The position numbers and the translations under genes are program-made. Below are positions 7,487 through 13,892 of a stretch of 18,441 bases of DNA, in pieces. Within the stretch, counting starts at the first letter, position 1. Each line of letters begins with the position of its first letter. Location: assembly GCA_034435395.1 (NCBI GenBank), contig DAOTXK010000107.1:1-18441 (forward strand), in the 5' to 3' direction. The stretch comes from DAOTXK01 sp034435395. Lineage in GTDB: Bacteria > Chloroflexota > Anaerolineae > Aggregatilineales > Ch27. Under the pieces are notes generated by a model. The model was not told the DNA's origin and made no database searches. It saw only the letters and a list, made by a program, of their open reading frames with translations.

Positions 7487-7543
7487 GCGCGGGCCGCCAG
7501 ACCTCGCAGCCGATTTCCGCGGCCTCTCGCCGGTGTAGGCAGC

Positions 7544-7563
7544 CCTCGACGCGGGGTTTTTTT
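7544..7563 (+). terminator. Rho-independent terminator after the radical SAM gene
   Basis: The stem CCTCG-ACG-CGGGG (7544-7556; one G-T pair) is directly followed by seven T residues (7557-7563). It lies 58 nt after the radical SAM stop and immediately in front of the next promoter, insulating the two transcription units. Confidence 0.75.
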
Positions 7564-7565
7564 GT

Positions 7566-7594
7566 TTGACAGGCCACCGCTCGTGGGGTATAAT
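7566..7594 (+). promoter_or_regulatory. Consensus sigma-70 promoter for the methyltransferase triplet
   Basis: Perfect -35 TTGACA (7566-7571), 17-bp spacer and perfect -10 TATAAT (7589-7594). This is the only full-consensus promoter in the window. A start near 7601 would give a leader of about 60 nt. An operator starts inside the -10 box, so an unrepressed promoter should be very strong. Confidence 0.9.
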
Positions 7595-7621
7595 TTAGGC
7601 GAACCTAAATCATGATTTAGG
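7593..7621. promoter_or_regulatory. Three-half-site operator (TTTAGG/CCTAAA), DtxR/SirR-like
   Basis: Three 7-bp half-sites at exact 11-bp steps: ATTTAGG (7593-7599), CCTAAAT (7604-7610) and ATTTAGG (7615-7621). The first and second make the perfect palindrome ATTTAGGCGAACCTAAAT; the second and third make CCTAAATCATGATTTAGG. The site overlaps the -10 box and the transcription start, as expected for repression. TTAGG-N4-CCTAA resembles boxes bound by metal-dependent DtxR/SirR/MntR-family repressors; the regulator assignment is inferred, and no such gene is in the window. Confidence 0.75.
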
Positions 7622-7663
7622 CTATTATCTATCAGCTGGGCACTGGCCGGTGAAGGATGAGAC

Positions 7664-8383
7664 ATGGGACACACGAGAGTTTCCGGCAGAGGCCGGCTGG
7701 ACGCCGATGGCGTTCGCCGGATCGGGCAGTTGATCGTGTTTGGGCTGCTGTTCAGCGCCACGTTGTTCATCCTGGCTGGGCGGCTGGACTGGCTGGCGGG
7801 GTGGGCCTTCTGCGGAGCGTTCCTGCTTTATCTGGCGGTTTTGATCGTCTGGGGCGTCCGCCAGAACCCCGAACTGTTAAACGAGCGGGGCCGGGCCGTT
7901 TCGGCCAGCGATACCCCGGCCTGGGAGAAAGCCCTGGTCTGGTTCGTTGGCGGGCTGCAACTGGCCATGATCGGGGTGGCGGCGCTGGACGCCGGACGTT
8001 ATGGCTGGTCGGCGATGGCGCTGCCAGTGCAGGTCGTCGGCTGGCTGGGGCTGATCCCTGCCGCCATCCTGCCCGCCTGGGTGCTGATGAACAACGCCTT
8101 CGCCTCGGTGACGGCGCACGTCCAGGAGGAGCGCGGCCACACCGTGGTCACGACGGGGCCGTATCGCACCGTGCGCCACCCGATGTACGTCGGCGTGATC
8201 CTGTTTGGGATATGCACCCCGCTGGCGCTGGGATCGTGGTGGGCGCTGATCCCCGGCGGGCTGCTGGCGCTGGTCTTCGTGGGGCGGACGGCGCAAGAGG
8301 ACCGCAAGTTACAGCGCGAGCTGCCCGGTTACGCCGAGTACGCGCAGCAGGTGCGCTACCGCCTGCTGCCGGGGGTGTGGTAG
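7664..8383 (+). CDS. ICMT/PEMT-superfamily membrane methyltransferase, paralog 1
   Basis: Integral membrane SAM-dependent methyltransferase, 239 residues. Hydrophobic helices are near 20-38, 44-64, 90-107, 119-142 and 178-206. The C-terminal catalytic signature is clear: QEERGHTVVTTGPYRTVRHP (154-173), with RHPMYVG at 171-177, and an acidic pair in AQEDRKL (210-216), which in ICMT-type enzymes bind SAM. The NPELLNERG motif (68-76) is also shared with relatives. The superfamily includes isoprenylcysteine carboxyl methyltransferases, phospholipid N-methyltransferases and methanethiol S-methyltransferase (MddA), so the substrate cannot be read from sequence. Start ATG 7664 has GAAGGA 6 nt upstream. 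First gene after the consensus promoter and operator; it shares sequence patches with the next two genes. Confidence 0.87.
   Translation: MGHTRVSGRGRLDADGVRRIGQLIVFGLLFSATLFILAGRLDWLAGWAFCGAFLLYLAVLIVWGVRQNPELLNERGRAVSASDTPAWEKALVWFVGGLQLAMIGVAALDAGRYGWSAMALPVQVVGWLGLIPAAILPAWVLMNNAFASVTAHVQEERGHTVVTTGPYRTVRHPMYVGVILFGICTPLALGSWWALIPGGLLALVFVGRTAQEDRKLQRELPGYAEYAQQVRYRLLPGVW
8321..8383 (+). repeat. 63-bp 3'-terminal block shared by the three methyltransferase genes
   Basis: The last 63 bp of paralog 1 (8321-8383) recur at the ends of paralog 2 (9090-9152) and paralog 3 (9818-9880), with only two base differences in each pair. All three encode LPGYAEYAQ-(Q/R)-VRYRLLPGVW and end in the same TAG. 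A second shared block of 78 bp with four differences joins paralog 1 (7976-8053) to paralog 3 (9473-9550) but not paralog 2. Repeats this long and similar could recombine. Confidence 0.9.
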
Positions 8384-8420
8384 GAGGGCGGGTCATGCTT
8401 TCGGTGGAAGGGAGGACGCC

Positions 8421-9152
8421 ATGAGCGGAAAAGCGCCCGTCAAACCTGAGATAAAACCTGAAACACGACATGCCATCACCCTGTGGATCGTCCAGTCCGC
8501 CGCCGGCCTGGTCGGATACGGCCTGATCCTGTTCCTGGCCGCTGGCCGCCTGGACTGGCTCTGGGGGTGGATTCTGTTGGGTGTCCTCGCCGCTTTCCTG
8601 GCGGCTCACGTCCTGATCCTGGTGCCGATTAACCCGGACCTGCTGGCCGAGCGGGAAAAAGGTGTGCTGGATAAGGGCGTCAAAGGCTGGGACAAGTGGA
8701 TCGCGATGCTGGCTGGCGGCGTGATGCCCGTCGTCTCGTGGGTGGCGGCCGGGCTCGACGTGCGCCTGGGCTGGACCGGGCCGCTTTTCCCGGTCGTTCA
8801 CGTGGGAGGGCTGCTGATCACGGTGTTGGGATTCGGGCTGTTCCTGTGGGCGATGGCGTCCAATGCGTTTTTTGCCGAAGGGGTGCGTATTCAGGAGGAG
8901 CGCGGCCATACGGTGGCGACAAGTGGGCCGTATCGTTACGTGCGGCATCCGGGCTACGTCGGGGCAATGCTGTCCATGGTGGCCACGCCCCTCCTGCTCG
9001 GCTCGCCCTGGGCGCTGATACCCGCCATTGCAGCAGCGGCACTGTACGGCGTGCGCACCTGGCTGGAAGACAAAACGTTGATCCAGGAGCTGCCCGGTTA
9101 CGCCGAGTACGCGCAGCGGGTGCGCTACCGGCTGCTGCCGGGGGTGTGGTAG
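8421..9152 (+). CDS. ICMT/PEMT-superfamily membrane methyltransferase, paralog 2
   Basis: Membrane methyltransferase of 243 residues, the most divergent of the three. It has the same architecture: helices near 22-42, 47-69, 93-111, 122-146 and 182-210; NPDLLAERE (71-79); QEERGHTVATSGPYRYVRHP (158-177) with RHPGYVG at 175-181; and the acidic pair in LEDKTL (215-220). The N terminus (KAPVKPEIKPETRH) is its own. It lacks the ALDAGRYGWSAMALPVQ segment common to paralogs 1 and 3, having GLDVRLGWTGPLFPVVH there, yet its final 21 codons are almost identical to theirs in DNA. Start ATG 8421 has GGAGG 5 nt upstream; it lies 37 nt after paralog 1, in the same operon. Substrate unknown. Confidence 0.87.
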   Translation: MSGKAPVKPEIKPETRHAITLWIVQSAAGLVGYGLILFLAAGRLDWLWGWILLGVLAAFLAAHVLILVPINPDLLAEREKGVLDKGVKGWDKWIAMLAGGVMPVVSWVAAGLDVRLGWTGPLFPVVHVGGLLITVLGFGLFLWAMASNAFFAEGVRIQEERGHTVATSGPYRYVRHPGYVGAMLSMVATPLLLGSPWALIPAIAAAALYGVRTWLEDKTLIQELPGYAEYAQRVRYRLLPGVW

Positions 9153-9163
9153 AGGAGAGTGGC

Positions 9164-9880
9164 ATGGCCGGGATACAGGCTCATGAGGGCAGCAAGCCGG
9201 GGGCGGCCACAGGCAGGGTGGTGGCCCGCATGGTCATACTGGCGACGCTGTTTGGCCTGGCGCTGTTTGGGCTGGCGGGCCGCCTGGACTGGCTGGCGGG
9301 CTGGCTGTTCTGGGCCGGATACGTCGGTTACATGGTGGGGGCGTCGCTGTGGACCTACCGCCATGACCCTGAGCTGTTGTGGGAGCGCAGCCGCGCCTAT
9401 TCGCGCCCGGTCAGCGCCGGGCAAAAGGCGTTTGTGCTGCTGATGATGGCGGTGATTTTGGCAGGGCTGGGCGTGGCGGCGCTGGACGCCGGGCGTTATG
9501 GCTGGTCGGCGATGGCCCTGCCGGTGCAGATCGTCGGCTGGCTGGGGCTGCTTGTGGGAACGGGCTTTGTAGTCTGGGCGCTGATGACCAACACTTACGC
9601 CTCCGCCGTGGTGCGCATCCAGGAGGAGCGCGGCCACACTGTCATCACGACGGGGCCGTACCGGCTGGTGCGGCATCCGATGTACGTGGGTATGATGCTG
9701 TTCGCCTTATGCACGCCGCTGGCGCTGGGGTCTTATCTGGCCCTGATTCCCGGCGGGGTGATGGCGGCCCTGGTAGTGGTCCGGACCGCTGATGAGGACC
9801 GGATGCTGCGCCGCGATCTGCCCGGTTACGCCGAGTACGCACAGCGGGTGCGCTACCGCCTGCTGCCGGGGGTGTGGTAG
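9164..9880 (+). CDS. ICMT/PEMT-superfamily membrane methyltransferase, paralog 3
   Basis: Membrane methyltransferase of 238 residues. Helices are near 21-38, 44-64, 88-107, 118-142 and 177-206. Catalytic signatures: QEERGHTVITTGPYRLVRHP (152-171) with RHPMYVG at 170-176, and the acidic pair in DEDRML (210-215). DPELLWERS (68-76) corresponds to the NPELLNERG of paralog 1. It is closest to paralog 1, sharing VAALDAGRYGWSAMALPVQ. The frame is open far upstream, into paralog 2, but the ATG at 9164 is clearly the start: AGAGGAG lies 6 nt before it, the protein then matches its paralogs in length, and it begins 11 nt after the paralog 2 stop. Last gene of the operon; it converges on sdhB with a 30-nt gap and no obvious terminator. 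Confidence 0.87.
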   Translation: MAGIQAHEGSKPGAATGRVVARMVILATLFGLALFGLAGRLDWLAGWLFWAGYVGYMVGASLWTYRHDPELLWERSRAYSRPVSAGQKAFVLLMMAVILAGLGVAALDAGRYGWSAMALPVQIVGWLGLLVGTGFVVWALMTNTYASAVVRIQEERGHTVITTGPYRLVRHPMYVGMMLFALCTPLALGSYLALIPGGVMAALVVVRTADEDRMLRRDLPGYAEYAQRVRYRLLPGVW

Positions 9881-9910
9881 CGCGGAGCTGCGCCTCAGCC
9901 CATCGGAGGA

Positions 9911-10666
9911 CTATGACCCCTGCCTGATCTTGCGGGCCCGCGCCCGTTCCGCCCCCATCTGAATCGCCAGCTTAACCTCGCCGATGGCCTGGGTGACTTT
10001 GATCTCACGCGGGCAGGCCGGGGTGCAGTTGAAGATCGTCCGGCAGCGCCACACCCCATCCCCGTCGGCGAGCGCCTCCAACCGCTGCGCGGCGGCCTGG
10101 TCGCGGCTGTCGTAGATAAAGCGGTGGGCCTGGACGATGGCCGCCGGGCCGACGTAACTGCCGTTGGCCCAGAACGAAGGGCAGCTGGTGGTGCAGGCGG
10201 CGCACAGGATACACTTGGTGGTGTCGTCGAAGATGGCCCGCTCCTCCGGCGACTGGCGGCGCTCCCGGCCATCGGCGGGGGGCGGGTCGCTGTTGACGAA
10301 GTAGGGCATCACCGCCTTGTAATGGTCAAAGAACGGCTCCATGTCCACGATCAGGTCTTTGATCACCGGCAGGCCCAGGATCGGCTCCACCTGGAGGCGG
10401 ACGGTCTCCCGGCCGTCGGCCAGGGCGCTGACCAGCAGCTTGCAGGCCAGCCGGTTGACGCCGTTGATGCGCATGGCGTCGGAGCCGCAGATGCCGTGGG
10501 CGCAGGAGCGGCGGAAGGCCAGCGTGCCGTCCTGTTCCCACTTGAGGCGGTGCAGCAGTTCCAGCACGCGGTCGGTCGGCTCCACGTCGTCGAGGATAAA
10601 TTCCTGCCAGTGGGGTTTGGCGTCTTTTTCCGGGTCAAAGCGCCGGATGCGGAAGTGGACTTGCAT
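9911..10666 (-). CDS. sdhB: Succinate dehydrogenase iron-sulfur subunit
   Basis: Iron-sulfur subunit of complex II, 251 residues. It carries electrons from the FAD of SdhA to the quinone site through three clusters, all visible: [2Fe-2S] with Cys55, Cys60, Asp63 and Cys75 (RRSCAHGICGSDAM and RLAC); [4Fe-4S] with Cys152, Cys155, Cys158 (CILCAAC) and Cys218; [3Fe-4S] with Cys162 (SCPSFW), Cys208 and Cys214 (FNCTPACP). The Asp at the third [2Fe-2S] ligand position is as in E. coli SdhB, whereas fumarate reductase FrdB has Cys, which favours succinate dehydrogenase. Start ATG 10666 has GGAGGAG 10 nt upstream. It is the last gene of sdhC-A-B, 71 nt after sdhA. No anomaly seen. Confidence 0.95.
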   Translation of the reverse strand: MQVHFRIRRFDPEKDAKPHWQEFILDDVEPTDRVLELLHRLKWEQDGTLAFRRSCAHGICGSDAMRINGVNRLACKLLVSALADGRETVRLQVEPILGLPVIKDLIVDMEPFFDHYKAVMPYFVNSDPPPADGRERRQSPEERAIFDDTTKCILCAACTTSCPSFWANGSYVGPAAIVQAHRFIYDSRDQAAAQRLEALADGDGVWRCRTIFNCTPACPREIKVTQAIGEVKLAIQMGAERARARKIRQGS

Positions 10667-10690
10667 TGAAGCCTATCTCCTCCGAAACAA

Positions 10691-10732
10691 GCCGTCAGCC
10701 ATCAGCGGTTAGCTAAAAGCTCACCGCCAACC
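10691..10732. repeat. Six-unit heptamer array in the sdhA-sdhB spacer
   Basis: Six consecutive 7-bp units, all starting with GC: GCCGTCA, GCCATCA, GCGGTTA, GCTAAAA, GCTCACC, GCCAACC. The array fills most of the 71-nt spacer, starting 24 nt upstream of the sdhB start codon and ending 5 nt from the sdhA stop. Units match those at 240-253 (GCGGTTA) and 12543-12556 (GCCATCA, GCCGTCA). Confidence 0.65.
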
Positions 10733-10737
10733 CTCTT

Positions 10738-12525
10738 TTAATAGACCCGCTCCTGTGGCTGGTAGCCCAGGGAGAGGTCCACCGGGCGCGAGTGGTCCAA
10801 TGTGACCACGCCATCCTCCAGCCTGGCGAAGGTGTGGACCAGCCAGCGCTCGTCGTCGCGCGCCGGGTAGTCCTCGCGGCTGTGCGCGCCCCGGCTCTCC
10901 GTGCGGGCCAGCGCGCTGACGGCGGTCACTTCCGCCAAATCCAGCAGCGCGCCCAGCTCCCAGGCTTCCAGCAGGTCGGTGTTAAAAATGTGGCCCTGGT
11001 CGTCGATGGTCAGGTCGTTGGCGAACTGGTCCTTTAACTCGCGGAGGGCGTTGACCGCCTCCGCCATGCCGGCCGCCGTGCGGAAGACGCCGACATGGTC
11101 CATCATCACCGCCTGCATCCGCCGCCGGATCGCCCCCGGACGGGTGCTCCCGTCGCCCTGGCGGATGCGCTCCAGTTCCACCCGCGCCCGGTCCCCCGGT
11201 TCCGGCGGCAGGGGCGGCAGGTCGGCGGACCTGACGTACTCAGCGGCCCCCCGCCCGGCGATGCGCCCGAAGACGATCAGGTCGGTCAGGCTGTTGGTGC
11301 CCAGGCGGTTGGCCCCGTGCACGCTGACGCAGGCTACCTCGCCAGCCGCGTACAGGCCGGGCACGACCGACCCGTCGGCTCCGGCCAGCACCTCGGCCTG
11401 GGTGTTGGTGGGGATGCCGCCCATGGCATAGTGGGCCGTCGGGGCGACCGGGATGGGGTCCTTGACCGGGTCCACCCCGGCGTAGGTTTGGCAGAAGTCC
11501 AGGATGTCCGGTAGTTTTTGCCGCACGTAAGCCGCGTCGATGCGGCGGCTGTCGCCCGCCTCGGCCAGGTAACGGTTGACGGTGGGCGGCGTCACGTCCA
11601 GGTGGACGTAATCCCTGCCCCGGATGCCCCGCCCCTCTTTAATCTCCAGGTAAATGGCCCGGCTGACCACGTCGCGGCTGGCCAGGTCCTTGATGGCCGG
11701 GGCGTACCGCTCCATGAACCGCTCGCCCCGGCTGTTGAGCAGCACGCCGCCCTCGCCGCGCACGCCCTCGGTGATCAGCACACCCAGCCCGTAGAGGCCG
11801 GTGGGGTGGAACTGGAAAAATTCCATATCCTCCAGCGGCAGGCCGCGCCGGAACAGCACCGCCGGGCCGTCGCCGGTCAGGCTGTGGGCGTTGCTGGTGA
11901 TCGACCACAGCCGGCCCCAGCCGCCGGTCGCCCAGATCACGGCTTTGCTGTGGAAGACGTGCAGCAGGCCGGTCCCGATCTGGACCGCCACCACGCCGGC
12001 GGCGCGCCCGTCATCGCTGAGCAGCTGATCGACGACGTGGTACTCGTCGAAGAAGGTGATCTGGTTTTTGATGCACTGCTGGTAGAGCGTTTGCAGGATC
12101 ATGTGCCCGGTGCGGTCGGCGGCGTGGCAGGCCCGGCGGACCGGCTGTTGGGTCCGGTTGTTGGTGTGCCCGCCGAAGCGCCGCTGGCTGATCGTGCCGT
12201 CCGGGTTGCGGTCGAAGGGCAGGCCCAGGTGCTCCAGCTCGATCACGGCCTCGATGGCGTGCTCGGCCAGGACCTTCACCGCGTTCTGATCCGCCAGGTA
12301 ATCGCTGCCCTTAACCGTGTCGAAGGCGTGCCACTCCGGGCGGTCTTCCTCCAGGTTGCCCAGGGCCGCGCCGATGCCGCCCTGGGCCGTCCCGGTGTGG
12401 CTGCGGGTGGGGTACAGCTTGCTGACCACGGCCACCTTCGCCCCGCCCTGGCTGGCATAGAGGGCGGCCATCAAGCCCGCCCCGCCCGCGCCGACGACGA
12501 TCACGTCGAATGGATGGGTTTGCAT
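10738..12525 (-). CDS. sdhA: Succinate dehydrogenase flavoprotein subunit
   Basis: Catalytic subunit of complex II, 595 residues, oxidising succinate to fumarate at a covalent FAD on the cytoplasmic side. Visible elements: the dinucleotide-binding loop VVGAGGAGLMAA (10-21); SKLYPTRSHTGTAQGGI (35-51), with His43 as the covalent FAD attachment; FQFHPTGLYG (237-246), containing the HPTG substrate motif; TEGVRGEGG (252-260); SRDVVSRAIY (283-292), carrying the catalytic arginine; and HYAMGGIPTN in the capping region. Length is normal for bacterial SdhA. The ATG at 12525 is fixed by the MQTHPFDVIVVG start; the SD site is poor (AAGG about 10 nt away), because a heptamer array sits there. Second gene of the operon, after sdhC and before sdhB. 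Confidence 0.96.
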   Translation of the reverse strand: MQTHPFDVIVVGAGGAGLMAALYASQGGAKVAVVSKLYPTRSHTGTAQGGIGAALGNLEEDRPEWHAFDTVKGSDYLADQNAVKVLAEHAIEAVIELEHLGLPFDRNPDGTISQRRFGGHTNNRTQQPVRRACHAADRTGHMILQTLYQQCIKNQITFFDEYHVVDQLLSDDGRAAGVVAVQIGTGLLHVFHSKAVIWATGGWGRLWSITSNAHSLTGDGPAVLFRRGLPLEDMEFFQFHPTGLYGLGVLITEGVRGEGGVLLNSRGERFMERYAPAIKDLASRDVVSRAIYLEIKEGRGIRGRDYVHLDVTPPTVNRYLAEAGDSRRIDAAYVRQKLPDILDFCQTYAGVDPVKDPIPVAPTAHYAMGGIPTNTQAEVLAGADGSVVPGLYAAGEVACVSVHGANRLGTNSLTDLIVFGRIAGRGAAEYVRSADLPPLPPEPGDRARVELERIRQGDGSTRPGAIRRRMQAVMMDHVGVFRTAAGMAEAVNALRELKDQFANDLTIDDQGHIFNTDLLEAWELGALLDLAEVTAVSALARTESRGAHSREDYPARDDERWLVHTFARLEDGVVTLDHSRPVDLSLGYQPQERVY

Positions 12526-12534
12526 GGTTTCTCA

Positions 12535-12570
12535 GCCTTTTAGCCATCAGCCGTCAGCTTACAGCCAGGA
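12535..12570. repeat. Heptamer array directly upstream of sdhA
   Basis: Units GCCTTTTA (8 bp, one extra base), GCCATCA, GCCGTCA, GCTTACA and GCCAGGA follow one another at 12535-12570. The array begins 9 nt upstream of the sdhA ATG and therefore occupies its ribosome-binding region. GCCATCA and GCCGTCA also occur in the sdhA-sdhB array, in the opposite order. Confidence 0.6.
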
Positions 12571-12615
12571 AGGGTCACATCCGCTATGGGCAGGCCCGAC
12601 TGGCTGCTAATTCGC

Positions 12616-12656
12616 TAAGCGCTTACTGATCCGACCCCATCTTTCTAAATGTCGGA
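12616..12656. other. Small inverted repeats in the sdhC-sdhA spacer
   Basis: The 10-bp palindrome TAAGCGCTTA (12616-12625) is followed by TCCGAC (12630-12635) and GTCGGA (12651-12656), a 6-bp stem with a 15-nt loop. They could be RNA stems between sdhC and sdhA or a protein site; nothing further can be said. Confidence 0.3.
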
Positions 12657-12658
12657 CC

Positions 12659-12725
12659 ACCTCACCCCTTATCCCCCGGCCCCTTTTCCCCTCTCCACCG
12701 CCTGGAGAGGGGCCAGGGGTGAGGT
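12659..12725. repeat. Palindromic intergenic element with nested inverted repeats (REP/MITE-like)
   Basis: The outer arms ACCTCACCCCT (12659-12669) and AGGGGTGAGGT (12715-12725) match over 11 bp. The inner arms CCCCTCTCC (12688-12696) and GGAGAGGGG (12704-12712) match over 9 bp, with a 7-nt loop. The 67-bp element lies between sdhC and sdhA and would fold into a strong hairpin in the operon mRNA. Similar GGGTGAGG/CCTCACCC palindromes recur in many genomes as intergenic repeats, but only one copy is in this window. Confidence 0.65.
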
Positions 12726-12768
12726 CAAGCAGATTCAGCGATCCATGTTTGCCGCAGTAAAATTCTGC

Positions 12769-13692
12769 CTACGGCGCGCCCGGCACGCCGCCGATCAGGG
12801 CCGCCGCGCCCAGATAGATCAGGGCCAGGCAGCCGACCAGGAGCGCCCAGTTCAGGCCCCGGCGCACGCCCGGATGATGGGCGTAATCGTTGACCACGTA
12901 CCGCAGGCCGTGGAAGCCGTGGATCAGCGCCAGGGCCAGCAGCGCGGCGTCGTACAGCCGCCAGAACAGGTAGGCCCACCGCGCCGCCACGAAGTTGGCC
13001 GCCAGGCCGGTCCCGGAGGCGTTGATCGAAAACACGCCGCTGATCACGTGCATGATCGCCAGGTGGCCGAAGACCAGCGGCAGGATCAACACGCCGGAGA
13101 GACGCATATAGAGCCACATGAGCTGGTCGTAGCGGCTGCGCTGGCGAAGTTGTGGCCCGGCCAGGCCCCGCCGGCCGGTGACCGCGCCGTAGCCCAGCGA
13201 GAGGGCCGCCCCTGCCACCAGCGCCAGGATCATGCCACCGCCGAAGGGCAGGGCCACCCGGGTGATCACCGTGCCCAGCCCCAGGTCAAAGGGGCGACCG
13301 CGGTAAAACTCCACCACGTGCTGGCCCATCAGGGCGAAAGCCGGGACCAGCACCACCGCCGTCGCCAGGAGCACGATCTGGGCGGCGCGGGCCTGGTGTT
13401 CCCACCACTCCGGCTTGAAGTCAAAGAGGGTGATGCGGAGGCCATTGAAGGCGTGGTAAACCACGCAGGCCACCAGCGCGAACTCCCCCAGCGTGAACAG
13501 CGGCGTCTGGTAGATCGAGATGGCCTCTTCGTACAGCGCCGGGGAAAAATAGACCCAGGAGGTGTCGATCACGTGAATCACTAGGAAGAGCAGGGTGCCC
13601 AGCCCGGCGACCCGGTGCAGAACCCAGCTCCACTGTCCCAGCTTACCCCGGTAACGCAGGGTCTCGGTGATGGTGGTGACCAGAGTGGCCAT
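12769..13692 (-). CDS. sdhC: Succinate dehydrogenase membrane anchor, probable SdhC-SdhD fusion
   Basis: Membrane anchor and quinone-binding subunit of complex II, 307 residues, about twice the usual 110-130. Residues 1-122 are SdhC-like: WSWVLHRVAGLGTLLFLVIH (21-40), then YHAFNGLRITLFD (79-91), then a third helix (103-122). Residues about 186-303 are SdhD-like: WLYMRLSGVLILPLVFGH (193-210), IMHVISGV, and ALIHGFHGLRYVVNDY (255-270), ending in a helix at 281-302. Between them is one extra helix (143-167). Candidate heme or quinone histidines are 40, 80, 210, 215, 258 and 261. The long frame opens at 13815, but the ATG at 13692 with AAGGAG 10 nt upstream fits better. No separate sdhD is present between sdhC and sdhA, supporting a fusion. 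Confidence 0.87.
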   Translation of the reverse strand: MATLVTTITETLRYRGKLGQWSWVLHRVAGLGTLLFLVIHVIDTSWVYFSPALYEEAISIYQTPLFTLGEFALVACVVYHAFNGLRITLFDFKPEWWEHQARAAQIVLLATAVVLVPAFALMGQHVVEFYRGRPFDLGLGTVITRVALPFGGGMILALVAGAALSLGYGAVTGRRGLAGPQLRQRSRYDQLMWLYMRLSGVLILPLVFGHLAIMHVISGVFSINASGTGLAANFVAARWAYLFWRLYDAALLALALIHGFHGLRYVVNDYAHHPGVRRGLNWALLVGCLALIYLGAAALIGGVPGAP

Positions 13693-13732
13693 GAGCGGCA
13701 AACTCCTTGCTGGCGGTAACGGCAGATCGACT

Positions 13733-13784
13733 GGCGAGGGCCTCTGGCGAGGGCCTCTGATGAGGGCCTCTAACGAGGGCCTCC
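13733..13784. repeat. Four tandem 13-bp repeats upstream of sdhC
   Basis: Units GGCGAGGGCCTCT (13733-13745 and 13746-13758), GATGAGGGCCTCT (13759-13771) and AACGAGGGCCTCC (13772-13784). Each contains the quasi-palindrome GAGG-G-CCTC. They lie between the predicted promoter (13824-13829) and the sdhC SD site, so they would be in the mRNA leader or act as a repeated protein-binding site. Confidence 0.85.
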
Positions 13785-13823
13785 GATTGTAACATTGGTT
13801 CCGGAAAAGGCCCAATTTCTATG

Positions 13824-13829
13824 ATTATA
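13824..13829 (-). promoter_or_regulatory. Probable -10 box of the sdhCAB operon
   Basis: The minus strand reads TATAAT at 13829-13824, 132 nt upstream of the sdhC ATG. No convincing -35 is found at 16-18 bp, so an activator may be needed. The transcript would carry the four 13-bp repeats in its leader. Confidence 0.5.
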
Positions 13830-13892
13830 GCGCGGCGTCGCGTTCGGGGTGGCTGAACCACAAAGCCCACCAAGCTCACCAAGCTCAAAACC

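Noticed and set aside
8696..9163. A long open frame upstream of paralog 3 that would extend it to 394 residues
   Set aside because: It runs out of frame through paralog 2 and has no similarity to the family; the ATG at 9164 has a strong SD site and gives the family length.
12649..13584. A 311-codon plus-strand frame opposite sdhC
   Set aside because: Gln/His-rich antisense shadow of a GC-rich membrane-protein gene.
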